NCBI GenBank assembly: GCA_964559535.1
Contig: CAZLIC010000004.1
Coordinates: forward strand, 1-64,000
DNA: 64,000 nucleotides
From: CAZLIC01 sp964559535
GTDB lineage: Bacteria > Pseudomonadota > Alphaproteobacteria > Rhodobacterales > Rhodobacteraceae
Reading direction: 5' to 3'
This document shows positions 41,897 through 50,707 of the stretch, piece by piece. How positions within the stretch are numbered: the first letter of the stretch is position 1; every line of letters starts with the position of its first letter. The position numbers were made by a program, and so were the translations under genes. The notes under the pieces are model-generated. The model saw only the letters and a list, made by a program, of their open reading frames with translations. It was not told the DNA's origin and did no database searches.

Positions 41897-43579
41897 ATGA
41901 AGGGTGCAGACGTCATTGCCATTATCATTCTCGCCGCGATCGTCATCGCAGTTGCGGCGTACCTGCTCCACTGGCTCTACCGCCGATCGACCAAGGATGT
42001 GAGCTTCGTGCGCACCGGTTTCGGCGGTGAACGGGTCGTCATGGGCGGCGGCGCTCTGGTGCTGCCGATCCTGCATGACCTGACCGAGGTCAACATGAAC
42101 ACGCTGCGGCTGGAAGTTACCCGGGCGCGGGAAAAGTCCCTGATCACCAAGGACCGTATGCGGGTGGAGCTGACCGTGGAGTTCTACGTGCGCGTCGCGC
42201 CGAATGACGATGCGGTGGCCACTGCGGCGCGGTCGCTAGGCAACCGCACGATGGACGCCGAGCAGCTCAAGGACCTGATCCAGGGCCGGTTCGTCGATGC
42301 CATGGGCGGCGCGGCGGCCAAGATGAGCCTTGAGCAAATTCACGAAAACCGGCAGGCCTTCGTAAAGGAGGTTAAGCAGGAGGTGGCAGAAAGCCTGGCG
42401 CTTGACGGGCTTGAACTGGAGTCCGTCTCTCTCACCTCGCTTGATCAGACCGACATCAAGCTGTTCGATCCGTCTAACACCTTCGATGCCGAAGGCCTGA
42501 CGCGACTGACCGAGCAAATTGAAAGCCGTAAGAAGAAGCGCAACGACATCGAGAAGGACACCGCCGTCGCGATCCGCGCCAAGAACCTCGATGCCGAAAA
42601 GCGCAGCTTGGACATCCAGCGCGACAGCGAGTATGCGCGTCTGGCCCACGAGGCCGAGGTGTCGATCGAACGTGCACAGCGCAAGTCCGAGATCGCGGCA
42701 GAAAACGCTCAGCGTGAGCGGGAGATCGAGTCCGTCAAGCTGCGGGAGCGCGAGGCGGTCGAACGCACCCGTATCGAAATGGAGCGCGCAGTCGAATTGC
42801 TGGAGATCAAGCGGCGCGAAAGCGTCCAGATCGAGGAGCAGAGCCGCGAGATTTCGGTCTCCCTGAAGTCGAAGGAACGGTCGGAAGCACAGACCCAAGC
42901 CGAGACGGCCCGGGCAGCGATGGTCACCGCCCAGGAACGGGTTCAGACCGTGCGCGACACCGAGATCGCCGAGCGCCAGAAGGCGATTGAGTTGATCGAG
43001 GCCGAGCGTGTGGCAGAGGCCGAGGCCAAGCGCATTTGCATCCTCGCCGAAGCGGAACACGTCGCGGCGAAAGACCGCGCCGATGCAGATCGCATCGCAG
43101 TCGGGGCCCTCGAAGAGCGACTGAGGGTCGAGGCGGCTGGCAAGGAGAAGCTCAACAACGCAGAGAACCTCCGGTCGGAAGCGAGCCGTCGTTCGGCGCT
43201 GCATAAGACTCTGGTCGAGAACCTGCCTTCGATCATCCGCGAAAGCGTCAAGCCGATGGAAAAGATCGACGAGATCAAGATCCTGCATGTCGAGGGGCTG
43301 CCCGGATTTTCGAGCGGCGCGCCCGGCTTGGCGACCGTGGGCGACGCCGTCGTCGGCGCCGACCACCCGGCGCGCGACGGCAATCTTGCAGAACAGGTAG
43401 TGAGTTCGGCTCTTCGTTACCGGACACAAGCGCCATTCGTGGACACGCTTCTGGGGGAAATCGGGCTGACGAGCGACGGCGTCCATCGCGCTCATACGCT
43501 GCAGGACCTGTCCAAGGTCGTTTATTCCGAGCCCTCGGCACCGGCGGGCAAGGGCAAGTCGAAGCCCGTCGCGAATTGA
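41897..43579 (+). CDS. Flotillin/SPFH-domain protein
   Basis: The protein is 560 residues from the ATG at 41897 (GGGGGA upstream; a TTG six bases earlier is an alternative). A membrane anchor at about 5-27 (VIAIIILAAIVIAVAAYLLH) is followed by an SPFH/PHB domain (FVRTGFGGERVVMGGGALVL, then ELTVEFYVRVAPNDDAVATA) and a very long Glu/Ala/Arg coiled coil at about 205-430 (for example ERVAEAEAKRICILAEAEHV). The C-terminal 100 residues are less regular. YqiK-like flotillins form membrane scaffolds that organise transporters and signalling proteins. The gene starts 18 bases after the opsin stop. Confidence 0.9.
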   Translation: MKGADVIAIIILAAIVIAVAAYLLHWLYRRSTKDVSFVRTGFGGERVVMGGGALVLPILHDLTEVNMNTLRLEVTRAREKSLITKDRMRVELTVEFYVRVAPNDDAVATAARSLGNRTMDAEQLKDLIQGRFVDAMGGAAAKMSLEQIHENRQAFVKEVKQEVAESLALDGLELESVSLTSLDQTDIKLFDPSNTFDAEGLTRLTEQIESRKKKRNDIEKDTAVAIRAKNLDAEKRSLDIQRDSEYARLAHEAEVSIERAQRKSEIAAENAQREREIESVKLREREAVERTRIEMERAVELLEIKRRESVQIEEQSREISVSLKSKERSEAQTQAETARAAMVTAQERVQTVRDTEIAERQKAIELIEAERVAEAEAKRICILAEAEHVAAKDRADADRIAVGALEERLRVEAAGKEKLNNAENLRSEASRRSALHKTLVENLPSIIRESVKPMEKIDEIKILHVEGLPGFSSGAPGLATVGDAVVGADHPARDGNLAEQVVSSALRYRTQAPFVDTLLGEIGLTSDGVHRAHTLQDLSKVVYSEPSAPAGKGKSKPVAN

Positions 43580-43588
43580 GGTCGGATG

Positions 43589-43619
43589 CGCGCGGGTGAC
43601 GGTCCCCCCCCCCCGCGCG
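43589..43619 (+). other. C11 tract in an intergenic hairpin
   Basis: CGCGCGGG (43589-43596) pairs with CCCGCGCG (43612-43619). The loop contains an 11-base run of C (43604-43614, partly in the stem). It sits between the flotillin stop and the next gene. It may attenuate the operon, and the homopolymer is prone to slippage. Confidence 0.55.
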
Positions 43620-43652
43620 TGTCGTTGCTCCGCTATGAAAGGAACGTAGGTC

Positions 43653-44081
43653 ATGACAGGGCGTCAGGCGTTCAACGTCGACCGTTCGGTACTCGTCTTC
43701 TCGATTTGGGCGATGGTCGGGTTCTTGGGGCTTGGCCTCTTCCTTGAAGGCATGTCGAGGGACTCCTGGGCGATCTCGGCGGCGGGAATCGCCGTCGTGA
43801 TCCTCGCGCTCGTCGCGCATGTGATTGTGAATGCGGCTTTCGAAACCGGCTTCACCACCGGAGAAAGCGCGCTGGGGATCGGGCTCTACGGCCTTCTCGG
43901 CTTCGTCTTCGTCGCGGGGACGGCGAGCGGCGAGATGAGCATGTCCGATATCTACGCCTGCCTCACGTTTTTCGGGGTCCTCGCCGTCGGCTTCCTGGCC
44001 TATCTGTTCACGCGACACGGCCTGCGCGGCGCTTTCTCGCGGTTCCACATCAAGTCCTCGCATATGAAAGAGGAAGCGTGA
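43653..44081 (+). CDS. Small four-helix membrane protein
   Basis: This 142-residue protein has about four hydrophobic segments: VLVFSIWAMVGFLGLGLFLE, WAISAAGIAVVILALVAHVI, LGIGLYGLLGFVFVAGTASG and IYACLTFFGVLAVGFLAYLF. A basic C-terminal tail ends in SSHMKEEA. I do not recognise a family. It lies between a flotillin and a solute symporter and overlaps the latter by one base, so it may be a small subunit of the symporter. Confidence 0.6.
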   Translation: MTGRQAFNVDRSVLVFSIWAMVGFLGLGLFLEGMSRDSWAISAAGIAVVILALVAHVIVNAAFETGFTTGESALGIGLYGLLGFVFVAGTASGEMSMSDIYACLTFFGVLAVGFLAYLFTRHGLRGAFSRFHIKSSHMKEEA

Positions 44082-45994
44082 TGGCCTGGCTTCTTCTCTT
44101 CGTCCTCTTCTACACGATGCTGACGCTTTACTGGGCCCGCGCGGGCGCCGTGGCCAATGGCGACTACCACACCTACTTTTCTGCCGGCCATGACCTGGCG
44201 CCCTGGCTTTCGGCCCTGGTCCTTGGCGGGTCGAGCCTGTCGGCCTTCGCCCTTGTGGGCGGCGCGTCCGAGATCACGCGGCACGGGTTTTCCGCGCCGG
44301 CGGTGATGCAGTTCGGCGTCGCGCTGGCCCTGCCCGGGGTCTTCTTCTTCAAGCCGCTCTGGCTTGCGGCGCAGCGGCTGCGGGTGTCGTCGCAGGCCGA
44401 GATCCTGCGAAGCTACTACCAGAGCGAATTCCTCGTCGCGGTCTCGACCGTCATCGGGCTGCTCTTCGCCGTGGCCTTCGCCGGCCTTCAGATGAACGTC
44501 ATGGGGCAGCTCGTCACCGTCCTGTCCGACGGCGGCATTGACAAGCCGGTCGCGATCGCCGTGATTACCCTGATCGTGGCAGGCTACGTGGTGATCGGCG
44601 GCATGCGGACGATCGGTTGGCTGGGCGCGATCCAGACTGTCGCGCTGGCCGGCGCGATGAGCGGCCTCGTCGCCTTCGTGCTGATCCGCACCGGCGGTCT
44701 CGGCGCGCTCAGCGCGGCGCTTCTGGCCCGCGCCGGCGAAGCGGGCGATGCCGGGCTGTTCTCGGTTGACGGCGTCATTCGGTTCTCGGCCGGGATCGGC
44801 GCGACGTTCGCCGCGGGCGGCGAGGGGACATCGGTCTTCAACCTTAGCCTGTTCCTGGCCTTCCTCGGGATGCAGGCGAGCCCCCTTGCCGCCAAGGTCG
44901 TCCTGTCCACCCGATCGCCTCTGGGACTTGCGGCGGGCCAGACCTGGGTCGTGGCCGGCGCCTTCGGCGTCCTCTGCGCCTTCGGCGTCACCGCCGTCGG
45001 GGCGGCGGCCCTGGTCGATGAACGGTTCACCCTGTCGAACCTGATGCGCGACCTCTCTCCCTGGTTCTCGGCCTGGGTGTTCGTCGGCCTTCTCGCGGGG
45101 GCCCAGCTTATCGCGGGGCTTGGGCTTTTGACCGCGGGCGAGGCACTGGTGCGCCATATCTACAAGCCCTGGTTCCATTCCGACCTTGGCCGCAGGGATA
45201 CCGTGACCGTGACGCGCATCGCCATCGCCGTCATGGCCGTGATTTCCGCACTGATGGCCGTTCTGGCGCCAGTGACGCTGTCGGCGCTCGGGGCGCTCGC
45301 CCTGCCGCTCGCGTTCCAGCTGTGGATGCCCCTTCTCGGCGTGACGCGGCTGCGCTGGATCACCAGGCCCGCGGCGGTGACCGGGACGGGGTTTGGGATC
45401 ATCGGCGTCCTTTTGACCGAGCCCTTCGGCATCGCCGTCCTGTCCTACTTCGGATTGGACCTGCCCTGGGGCCGCTGGCCGTGGACGATCCATTCCGCGG
45501 CCTGGGGGATGGTGCCGAACCTCGTCGCCGTTCTTCTCATCTCGGCTTTCACGCAGCGCCGCACGCTCGGCCGCGAGGCCCAGGAAATCCGGCGCCTTCT
45601 CGATCTCGTCTCGACGGGCAAGGCGCGCGCCCGGGCGCTGCGCACCACCGCCTGGTCGGTCGTTCTTGCCTGGCTGTTCCTAGCCGTCGGTCCCGGTCTG
45701 GTCTTCGGCAACGCGGCCTTCGTCGGCCAGTCCGGCAAGTGGCTGGTCGGGGTGCCGTCGCTTTGGGGCTGGGGGCTTCTCTTCTGGGCGCTCGGCCTCG
45801 GGATCGTGTGGTTCCTTTCCTACAAGATGGAGATGGCAAGCGCCGCGAGGACGGAGATCTCGTCGATTGAGCCCGAACTCAGGCTGCGGAAGGATCACCG
45901 GCGGACTGAGGCTGCGCGCCTTAGGGCGCTGGCTGTCGTCGTTGGGGTAGGCTTCGTGCTTGCTGTCGTCATGGCCTTCGGGTTCGGACGATGA
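44081..45994 (+). CDS. Sodium:solute symporter family (SSS) transporter
   Basis: This 637-residue membrane protein starts at the ATG sharing one base with the previous stop. It shows the SSS/LeuT-fold pattern: LVLGGSSLSAFALVGGASEI at about 47-66, VAFAGLQMNVMGQLVTVLSD, VAGYVVIGGMRTIGWLGAIQ and further helices to about residue 480. The C-terminal 150 residues (including EAQEIRRLLDLVSTGKARAR) carry two or three more helices and a basic loop, longer than minimal members. A small membrane protein directly upstream could be its partner. Probable import of an organic acid or sugar acid. Confidence 0.82.
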   Translation: MAWLLLFVLFYTMLTLYWARAGAVANGDYHTYFSAGHDLAPWLSALVLGGSSLSAFALVGGASEITRHGFSAPAVMQFGVALALPGVFFFKPLWLAAQRLRVSSQAEILRSYYQSEFLVAVSTVIGLLFAVAFAGLQMNVMGQLVTVLSDGGIDKPVAIAVITLIVAGYVVIGGMRTIGWLGAIQTVALAGAMSGLVAFVLIRTGGLGALSAALLARAGEAGDAGLFSVDGVIRFSAGIGATFAAGGEGTSVFNLSLFLAFLGMQASPLAAKVVLSTRSPLGLAAGQTWVVAGAFGVLCAFGVTAVGAAALVDERFTLSNLMRDLSPWFSAWVFVGLLAGAQLIAGLGLLTAGEALVRHIYKPWFHSDLGRRDTVTVTRIAIAVMAVISALMAVLAPVTLSALGALALPLAFQLWMPLLGVTRLRWITRPAAVTGTGFGIIGVLLTEPFGIAVLSYFGLDLPWGRWPWTIHSAAWGMVPNLVAVLLISAFTQRRTLGREAQEIRRLLDLVSTGKARARALRTTAWSVVLAWLFLAVGPGLVFGNAAFVGQSGKWLVGVPSLWGWGLLFWALGLGIVWFLSYKMEMASAARTEISSIEPELRLRKDHRRTEAARLRALAVVVGVGFVLAVVMAFGFGR

Positions 45995-46043
45995 CGGGCT
46001 GGTTACCGCATTTGAAAACTGTGCCCTGGAATTCGAGGTTTGC

Positions 46044-47492
46044 ATGCTGTCATTGAATGATCCATCACTTCTCGAAAGCCGCGCCTTTCTCGGTGGCACT
46101 TGGACGGCCGCGTCACGCACGTTCGAGGTTCTGAACCCGTCCACCGGGGCGGTTCTGGCGCAGGTCGCCGAGATGGGGCCAGGCGACGCCGCGATGGCGA
46201 TTGACCGCGCCTACGCGGCGCAGAAAGCCTGGGCGGCGCGGTCGGCCAAGGATCGCTGCGCGATCCTTCTCAAATGGTATGCGCTGATGATCGAGCATCA
46301 GGAGGATCTTGCTCGCATCCTGACGGCGGAAATGGGAAAACCGCTGGCCGAGGCGCGGGGCGAGATCGCCTATGGCGCGAGCTTCATCCAATGGTTCGCG
46401 GAAGAGGGCCGGCGCGTCTATGGCGACGTGATCCCCGGCCATCTGCCCGACAAGCGCATCGTCGTGCTGAAACAGCCCGTAGGCGTGGTGGGTGCGATCA
46501 CGCCCTGGAACTTTCCCAATGCGATGATCGCCCGCAAGGCCGCGCCGGCCCTTGCCGCCGGCTGCGCCTTCGTCGTGAAGCCCGCGGAAAAGACACCGCT
46601 CTCGGCGCTGGCCTTGGCCGTTCTTGCTGCGCGCGCGGGGCTGCCCGACGGTATCCTCAGCGTCCTGCCGGGAACTGATGCGGCGGGAATCGGACTGGAG
46701 CTTTGCACCAACCCGAAGGTCCGCAAGCTGACGTTTACTGGATCGACCGAGGTTGGTCGCATCCTGATGCGGCAATGCGCGCACGATCTGAAGAAGCTTT
46801 CGCTCGAACTTGGCGGAAACGCGCCCCTGATCGTGTTCGAGGATGCGGCGATGGACCAGGCGGTAGCCGGGGCGATCGCCGCGAAATACCGCAACTCTGG
46901 CCAGACCTGCGTCTGCGCCAACCGGATTCTGGTGCACCGGTCTTTGCTCGAGACCTTCGCGGTCGCGCTTGCCGAGGCCACGGCGCGCCTGCGGGTTGGC
47001 GACGGTATGCAGGAGGGCGTCGACATCGGGCCGCTGGTGGATGGCGTTGGCCTCGCCAAGGTCGAGGATCATGTGGCCGACGCCGTGGCAAAAGGCGCGC
47101 GTGTCCTGGTTGGCGGGTCGCGCGTCGGAGACAAAGGCAATTTCTATTCCCCCACCGTCCTGATCGATATCGATGAAAGCATGCGCATCATGTCCGAGGA
47201 AACCTTCGGCCCGGTGGCGCCGATCATCGCCTTCGACAGTGAGGACCAGGCGATCAAGCTGGCCAATTCCACCGAATTTGGGCTGGCGAGTTATATCTTC
47301 ACGCGCGACCTCGCGCGGGCCTGGCGCGTGTCCGAGGCGCTGGAGGCTGGCATGGTCGGCATCAATACGGGGCTTATCTCGACGGCAGAGGCGCCGTTCG
47401 GCGGCATCAAATCCTCGGGTATCGGACGGGAAGGTTCGAAGTATGGCATCGACGACTATCTAGAGCTGAAATACCTCTGCCTTCAGATGTGA
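46044..47492 (+). CDS. gabD: Succinate-semialdehyde-type dehydrogenase (GabD-like)
   Basis: The protein is 482 residues from the ATG at 46044, 49 bases after the symporter. ALDH superfamily motifs: the PWNFP nucleotide region at about 155-159 (VGAITPWNFPNAMIARKAAP), the conserved Glu in LELGGNAPLIVFEDA at about 254-268, and the catalytic Cys in KYRNSGQTCVCANRILVH, the sequence typical of SSADH. PFGGIKSSGIGREGSKYG lies near the C-terminus. It oxidises succinate semialdehyde or a similar omega-oxo acid using NAD(P). It fits as the last step after a 4-hydroxy acid is oxidised by an alcohol dehydrogenase (53245). Confidence 0.85.
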   Translation: MLSLNDPSLLESRAFLGGTWTAASRTFEVLNPSTGAVLAQVAEMGPGDAAMAIDRAYAAQKAWAARSAKDRCAILLKWYALMIEHQEDLARILTAEMGKPLAEARGEIAYGASFIQWFAEEGRRVYGDVIPGHLPDKRIVVLKQPVGVVGAITPWNFPNAMIARKAAPALAAGCAFVVKPAEKTPLSALALAVLAARAGLPDGILSVLPGTDAAGIGLELCTNPKVRKLTFTGSTEVGRILMRQCAHDLKKLSLELGGNAPLIVFEDAAMDQAVAGAIAAKYRNSGQTCVCANRILVHRSLLETFAVALAEATARLRVGDGMQEGVDIGPLVDGVGLAKVEDHVADAVAKGARVLVGGSRVGDKGNFYSPTVLIDIDESMRIMSEETFGPVAPIIAFDSEDQAIKLANSTEFGLASYIFTRDLARAWRVSEALEAGMVGINTGLISTAEAPFGGIKSSGIGREGSKYGIDDYLELKYLCLQM

Positions 47493-47615
47493 CGCCTATA
47501 TGGCGCCAGGTTGCCGGGAATATCTCTTGCCTTGATGGCTGACACGCGAGGCCGCTGCCGGACCTTGTAAAGTTGCGCTTTTTCGCTCAACTTGGGGCGC
47601 TCGGAAGGGGAAAAA

Positions 47616-48653
47616 ATGGCGGCTGGCAGGAAACCGACGGCCGGGGGTGGCCTTATCACAGTGACCGACCTGGCACGCGATCTGGGGCTGTCGGTTTCGA
47701 CGGTGTCGCGCGCGTTCTATCCCAGTGCGGTTATCGCCGAGGGAACCCGCAAGGCAGTTCTGAACCGCGCGCGCGAGCTCGGCTACCGGGCGAACCCGCT
47801 TGCTCAAAGCCTGATCACGAAACGCACGGGTATTGTCGGCATCGTTGTGCCGGCACTCGACGATCCATTCTGGCCCGAGGTCCTGACCCAACTGACGACC
47901 AAATTGCAGGGGATCGGGCGAAACGTCATGCTGGCCTCCTCTGGTTCGCAGGAAGCCGACCCTGCCGAGGCGGTGCGCCTTTTGCTGATCCATCGTCCCG
48001 ATGTGGTGATCTCGCTCTCGGGCCGTTTCGGCGACGAGGCTGAGCAGTTGTGCGAGGTCGCCGGGGCCGTCTGCGTTCACTTCGGAGCGTCGGTTGCTGA
48101 CGGCGGGAAGTTTGTCGTGGGTTGCGATGATGTCAGGGCAGGGGCCGTTGCTGCCGACTTTCTCTCAGAGGCGGGCTATCTGCATCTCTGGTTCGTCGGT
48201 CATCGCGCCGCCTCGCTGGGCGATGATCTGAAGACACAGGGCTTCTGCGCCCGTGCCGAGGAAATCGGGTGCCCGCCCCCCAAGATTATGGCTTGCGAAG
48301 ATGTTGGCTACGCCTGCGGTTTTTCGGCCGGAAAGACGATTGCACATGCAGCAAAGCCCCTGACAGGGATCTTCTGTGCTTCCGACATGGTTGCCATAGG
48401 CTGCTTGGACGCACTGCGTGCACATTCGGCGTTGCAGATACCCGATGATGTCGGAGTTCTGGGCTTTGGAAACATCAACATGGCGGCATGGCCGACTTAC
48501 CGGCTTTCGTCGGTGTCACGGCCCTTGGCGCAGATGATCGATACGGTTGTCCGCCTTATTCAATCCCTGGAGAAGCACCCGAAAATGCGAGGGGGCAGTA
48601 CTCTGCTGCCCCCCGGCGAAGTCGTGCGGCGCGACAGCACACGGGCTAACTAG
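47616..48653 (+). CDS. LacI family transcriptional regulator
   Basis: The protein is 345 residues from the ATG at 47616 (GGAAGGGG upstream). The N-terminal LacI HTH is VTDLARDLGLSVSTVSRAFY then IAEGTRKAVLNRARELGYRA. The periplasmic-binding-protein-like effector domain includes GIVGIVVPALDDPFWPEVL and GIFCASDMVAIGCLDALRA. Such regulators respond to a sugar or related ligand. The centre of the dyad arms before the operon (TGGGAACGTTCTCA at 32982-32995) has the central CG typical of this family. It ends the plus-strand run; 5' neighbour is the GabD-like gene. Confidence 0.88.
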   Translation: MAAGRKPTAGGGLITVTDLARDLGLSVSTVSRAFYPSAVIAEGTRKAVLNRARELGYRANPLAQSLITKRTGIVGIVVPALDDPFWPEVLTQLTTKLQGIGRNVMLASSGSQEADPAEAVRLLLIHRPDVVISLSGRFGDEAEQLCEVAGAVCVHFGASVADGGKFVVGCDDVRAGAVAADFLSEAGYLHLWFVGHRAASLGDDLKTQGFCARAEEIGCPPPKIMACEDVGYACGFSAGKTIAHAAKPLTGIFCASDMVAIGCLDALRAHSALQIPDDVGVLGFGNINMAAWPTYRLSSVSRPLAQMIDTVVRLIQSLEKHPKMRGGSTLLPPGEVVRRDSTRAN

Positions 48654-48711
48654 GCCGATCCCGCGTCTTGTGCCGACTTAGCCCGTTGTTTCGCAATTCC
48701 TGGCGGGACCC

Positions 48712-49464
48712 TCAGCGCAGGAAGTTCTCGATGATCGTGAAAAACTCGGGTGGGGATTCGAGCATCGGGTAGTGGCCCGCCGACGAGATCACCGTCATCT
48801 TGGCCGAAGGCACTTGGCTCAGATAAGTCTTGGTCAGGAAGTCGGGGCCGAGCGCCTTGTCGCTTGCGCCGGCGATCACGAGGATGGGGGCGGCGATTTG
48901 ACCCACTGTGGCACTGAAGTCGGTTCCAGTCCACATCGAGAGATAACCGAGATAGGCGGTGCGCGTCGTTGCCGCGCGGCATGCCGCCGTCAACGTCCTG
49001 AGGAAGGTGGCCGAATGACGCTCCCCCGTGAGTGTGTTGAAGATCCCAGTCAGAGCGTCGTCGCTGTCGGCCGAGCTTTCGAAGAACGCGCGCGTGTCGC
49101 CATCGATCGGGAACCCCGACGCCGGTACCGGGGTGACGGCCACGGCTGAGAGCACCCGTCCGGGCGCCAGAGTGGCCATCTTCAGGATCGCCATTCCACC
49201 CATGGAGTGCCCGATCACATGGAAACTGTCCCAGCCCAGCCGATCGCAGAATCCCAGCGTGTCCTGCGCAATTTCGTCAACCGTAAAATCCCCCGGGAGA
49301 GCGCGGTTCACACCGTATCCGCGATAGTCGATCAAGGCCAGCGTGTAATCCGATTGCGGGAAATACGGGATGACCGTGTCGAAGACATGGTGGTCGCTCA
49401 GCCAGCCATGCATCATTACAACTCTCTTGGGCCCATATCCCAATAGCTTCGCTGTGAATTCCAT
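48712..49464 (-). CDS. Alpha/beta-fold hydrolase
   Basis: The protein is 250 residues from the ATG at 49464. Catalytic elements: HGWLSDHHVFD (oxyanion region), nucleophile Ser87 in GHSMGGMAILKMAT, a second-half strand VIAGASDKALGPDF carrying the likely Asp, and the His in SAGHYPMLESP. No signal peptide. It belongs to the esterase/lactonase-like general hydrolases. It lies between the lacI gene and an AraC gene on the minus strand, and may act on a lactone or ester of the same pathway. Confidence 0.82.
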   Translation of the reverse strand: MEFTAKLLGYGPKRVVMMHGWLSDHHVFDTVIPYFPQSDYTLALIDYRGYGVNRALPGDFTVDEIAQDTLGFCDRLGWDSFHVIGHSMGGMAILKMATLAPGRVLSAVAVTPVPASGFPIDGDTRAFFESSADSDDALTGIFNTLTGERHSATFLRTLTAACRAATTRTAYLGYLSMWTGTDFSATVGQIAAPILVIAGASDKALGPDFLTKTYLSQVPSAKMTVISSAGHYPMLESPPEFFTIIENFLR

Positions 49465-49536
49465 CCGGTTTCCTCCCTTTGAATGGACAAGATTACTCGC
49501 CCGGACGGCGACCGGGCACACGGCGCGGTCCGCCGA

Positions 49537-50463
49537 TCAAGTCTGGCGTTCGGCCAGTCTGGCCTCGAATGCAGATTTGGTAGGCCGCGTGAGACGCAAC
49601 TCACTGGGCGAGACCGAGAATCTCAGGCGGAATCGTTCCGCGAAGCGCGATTGCGATTCGTAGCCGCAGTTGTGCGCGATCCGGCCGATCTGTTCATCCG
49701 TGTTTAGCACCAGTTCGAGCCCCCGGCTCAGACGGACTTCCTCGAGCACCTGCCGGAAACTGGTGTCCTGTTCGCGCAGCTTTCGTTGCAGGCTGCTGAC
49801 GCTCATTCCAAGCCGCTCGCACACCTCGCTTGCTCGCCAGGCCCGGGATGGATCAAGCGCGAAGACCGATCTTAACCGGGCCGACATGCTTTCGATACGG
49901 TCGATCAGCAGATTGCCGGCGCCGCCCTCCTCGGCGAGGACCAACAGAATCTCCATCATCCGGTGGCGCAGCTCGATCTTCGAAGCATCGAAATCGCGCG
50001 ACCAATTCAGCCAATTGACGATAGAGGCGAGTAACTTTTCCGAGTGCCGGTAGCTCCATCGTGGCAAAAGATCCCAGTCCTCGAAACGTTCGCCATAAAG
50101 TCGCCTGAACTGGTCCAGCACGTCGCGATCAAACGAAAGCGCCGCGCCAGCGTAAAGGCCGCTGACCGGATGCGGGGCATTCTCGACCGTAATATCGACG
50201 CCGGCGGGAACGATGATCAACTTGCTGTCGTCGGTTGTATGGACCTGATCGCCATGCACAACTGTCTTGCGGCCCAACGCCGCCAACAGCATCGTCGGGT
50301 GCGCGAAGCTCACGCGCGAAATTGTCTGTCGCGAGGCGCAGAGATTCACCCAAGTGCGCGGCAGGCCGCCGTTTGGTGTACCTGAGCCAGCGATCTTCAG
50401 CGCGTCGAGAAGGCCGCGCATCTGGCTGGCGTCACGACTGCCGTTCGAACTGACGATCCGCAT
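49537..50463 (-). CDS. AraC family regulator, left of divergent pair
   Basis: The protein is 308 residues from the ATG at 50463. The N-terminal AraC-binding-like half (LCASRQTISRVSFAHPTMLL, then KLIIVPAGVDITVEN) is followed by the C-terminal double HTH with RASEVCERLGMSVSSLQRKL and IAHNCGYESQSRFAERFRLR. The protein is clearly related to the divergent protein at 50708 (shared segments WLNWS/WLDWS, ESQSRF/YQSQSRF, MSVSSLQRKLR/VSESAMRRNLR). Intergenic distance 244 bp. It may control the hydrolase at 48712 or both directions. Confidence 0.84.
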   Translation of the reverse strand: MRIVSSNGSRDASQMRGLLDALKIAGSGTPNGGLPRTWVNLCASRQTISRVSFAHPTMLLAALGRKTVVHGDQVHTTDDSKLIIVPAGVDITVENAPHPVSGLYAGAALSFDRDVLDQFRRLYGERFEDWDLLPRWSYRHSEKLLASIVNWLNWSRDFDASKIELRHRMMEILLVLAEEGGAGNLLIDRIESMSARLRSVFALDPSRAWRASEVCERLGMSVSSLQRKLREQDTSFRQVLEEVRLSRGLELVLNTDEQIGRIAHNCGYESQSRFAERFRLRFSVSPSELRLTRPTKSAFEARLAERQT

Positions 50464-50707
50464 ATCATCCTCCGCTTCACGCCGGATTTGGCGCCGACGG
50501 CAGCACGACATCTTCGCCTGCGATCTGCAATCTTCCGGCCGCCGTCTGCAACGATCTGGCGCAACTTTGACCGTTTCGGGCGAAGGGGTTCGCCTCGGGG
50601 CGCCAGAGATTCGCTTCCTGGTGGTCGCACCGCATTAGACGTTCGTGCTTTGTGCGACTTGATATAAACTTCTGATCACTTTGAGTCAGATAGGATGCGG
50701 GGCAGTC
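50464..50707. other. Intergenic region of the divergent AraC pair
   Basis: This presumably carries two promoters and AraC-binding half-sites. A repeated ACTTTGA word (near 50564 and 50678) and gcgacttgatataaacttct just before the right gene are candidates. No gene is seen. Confidence 0.4.

Noticed and set aside
44000..45493. Long minus-strand open frame (497 codons) opposite the SSS symporter, and similar ones opposite the permeases and flotillin
   Set aside because: The product is low-complexity, Arg/Gly/Pro/His-rich and mirrors the codon bias of a GC-rich gene on the other strand. The plus-strand gene has clear family motifs.
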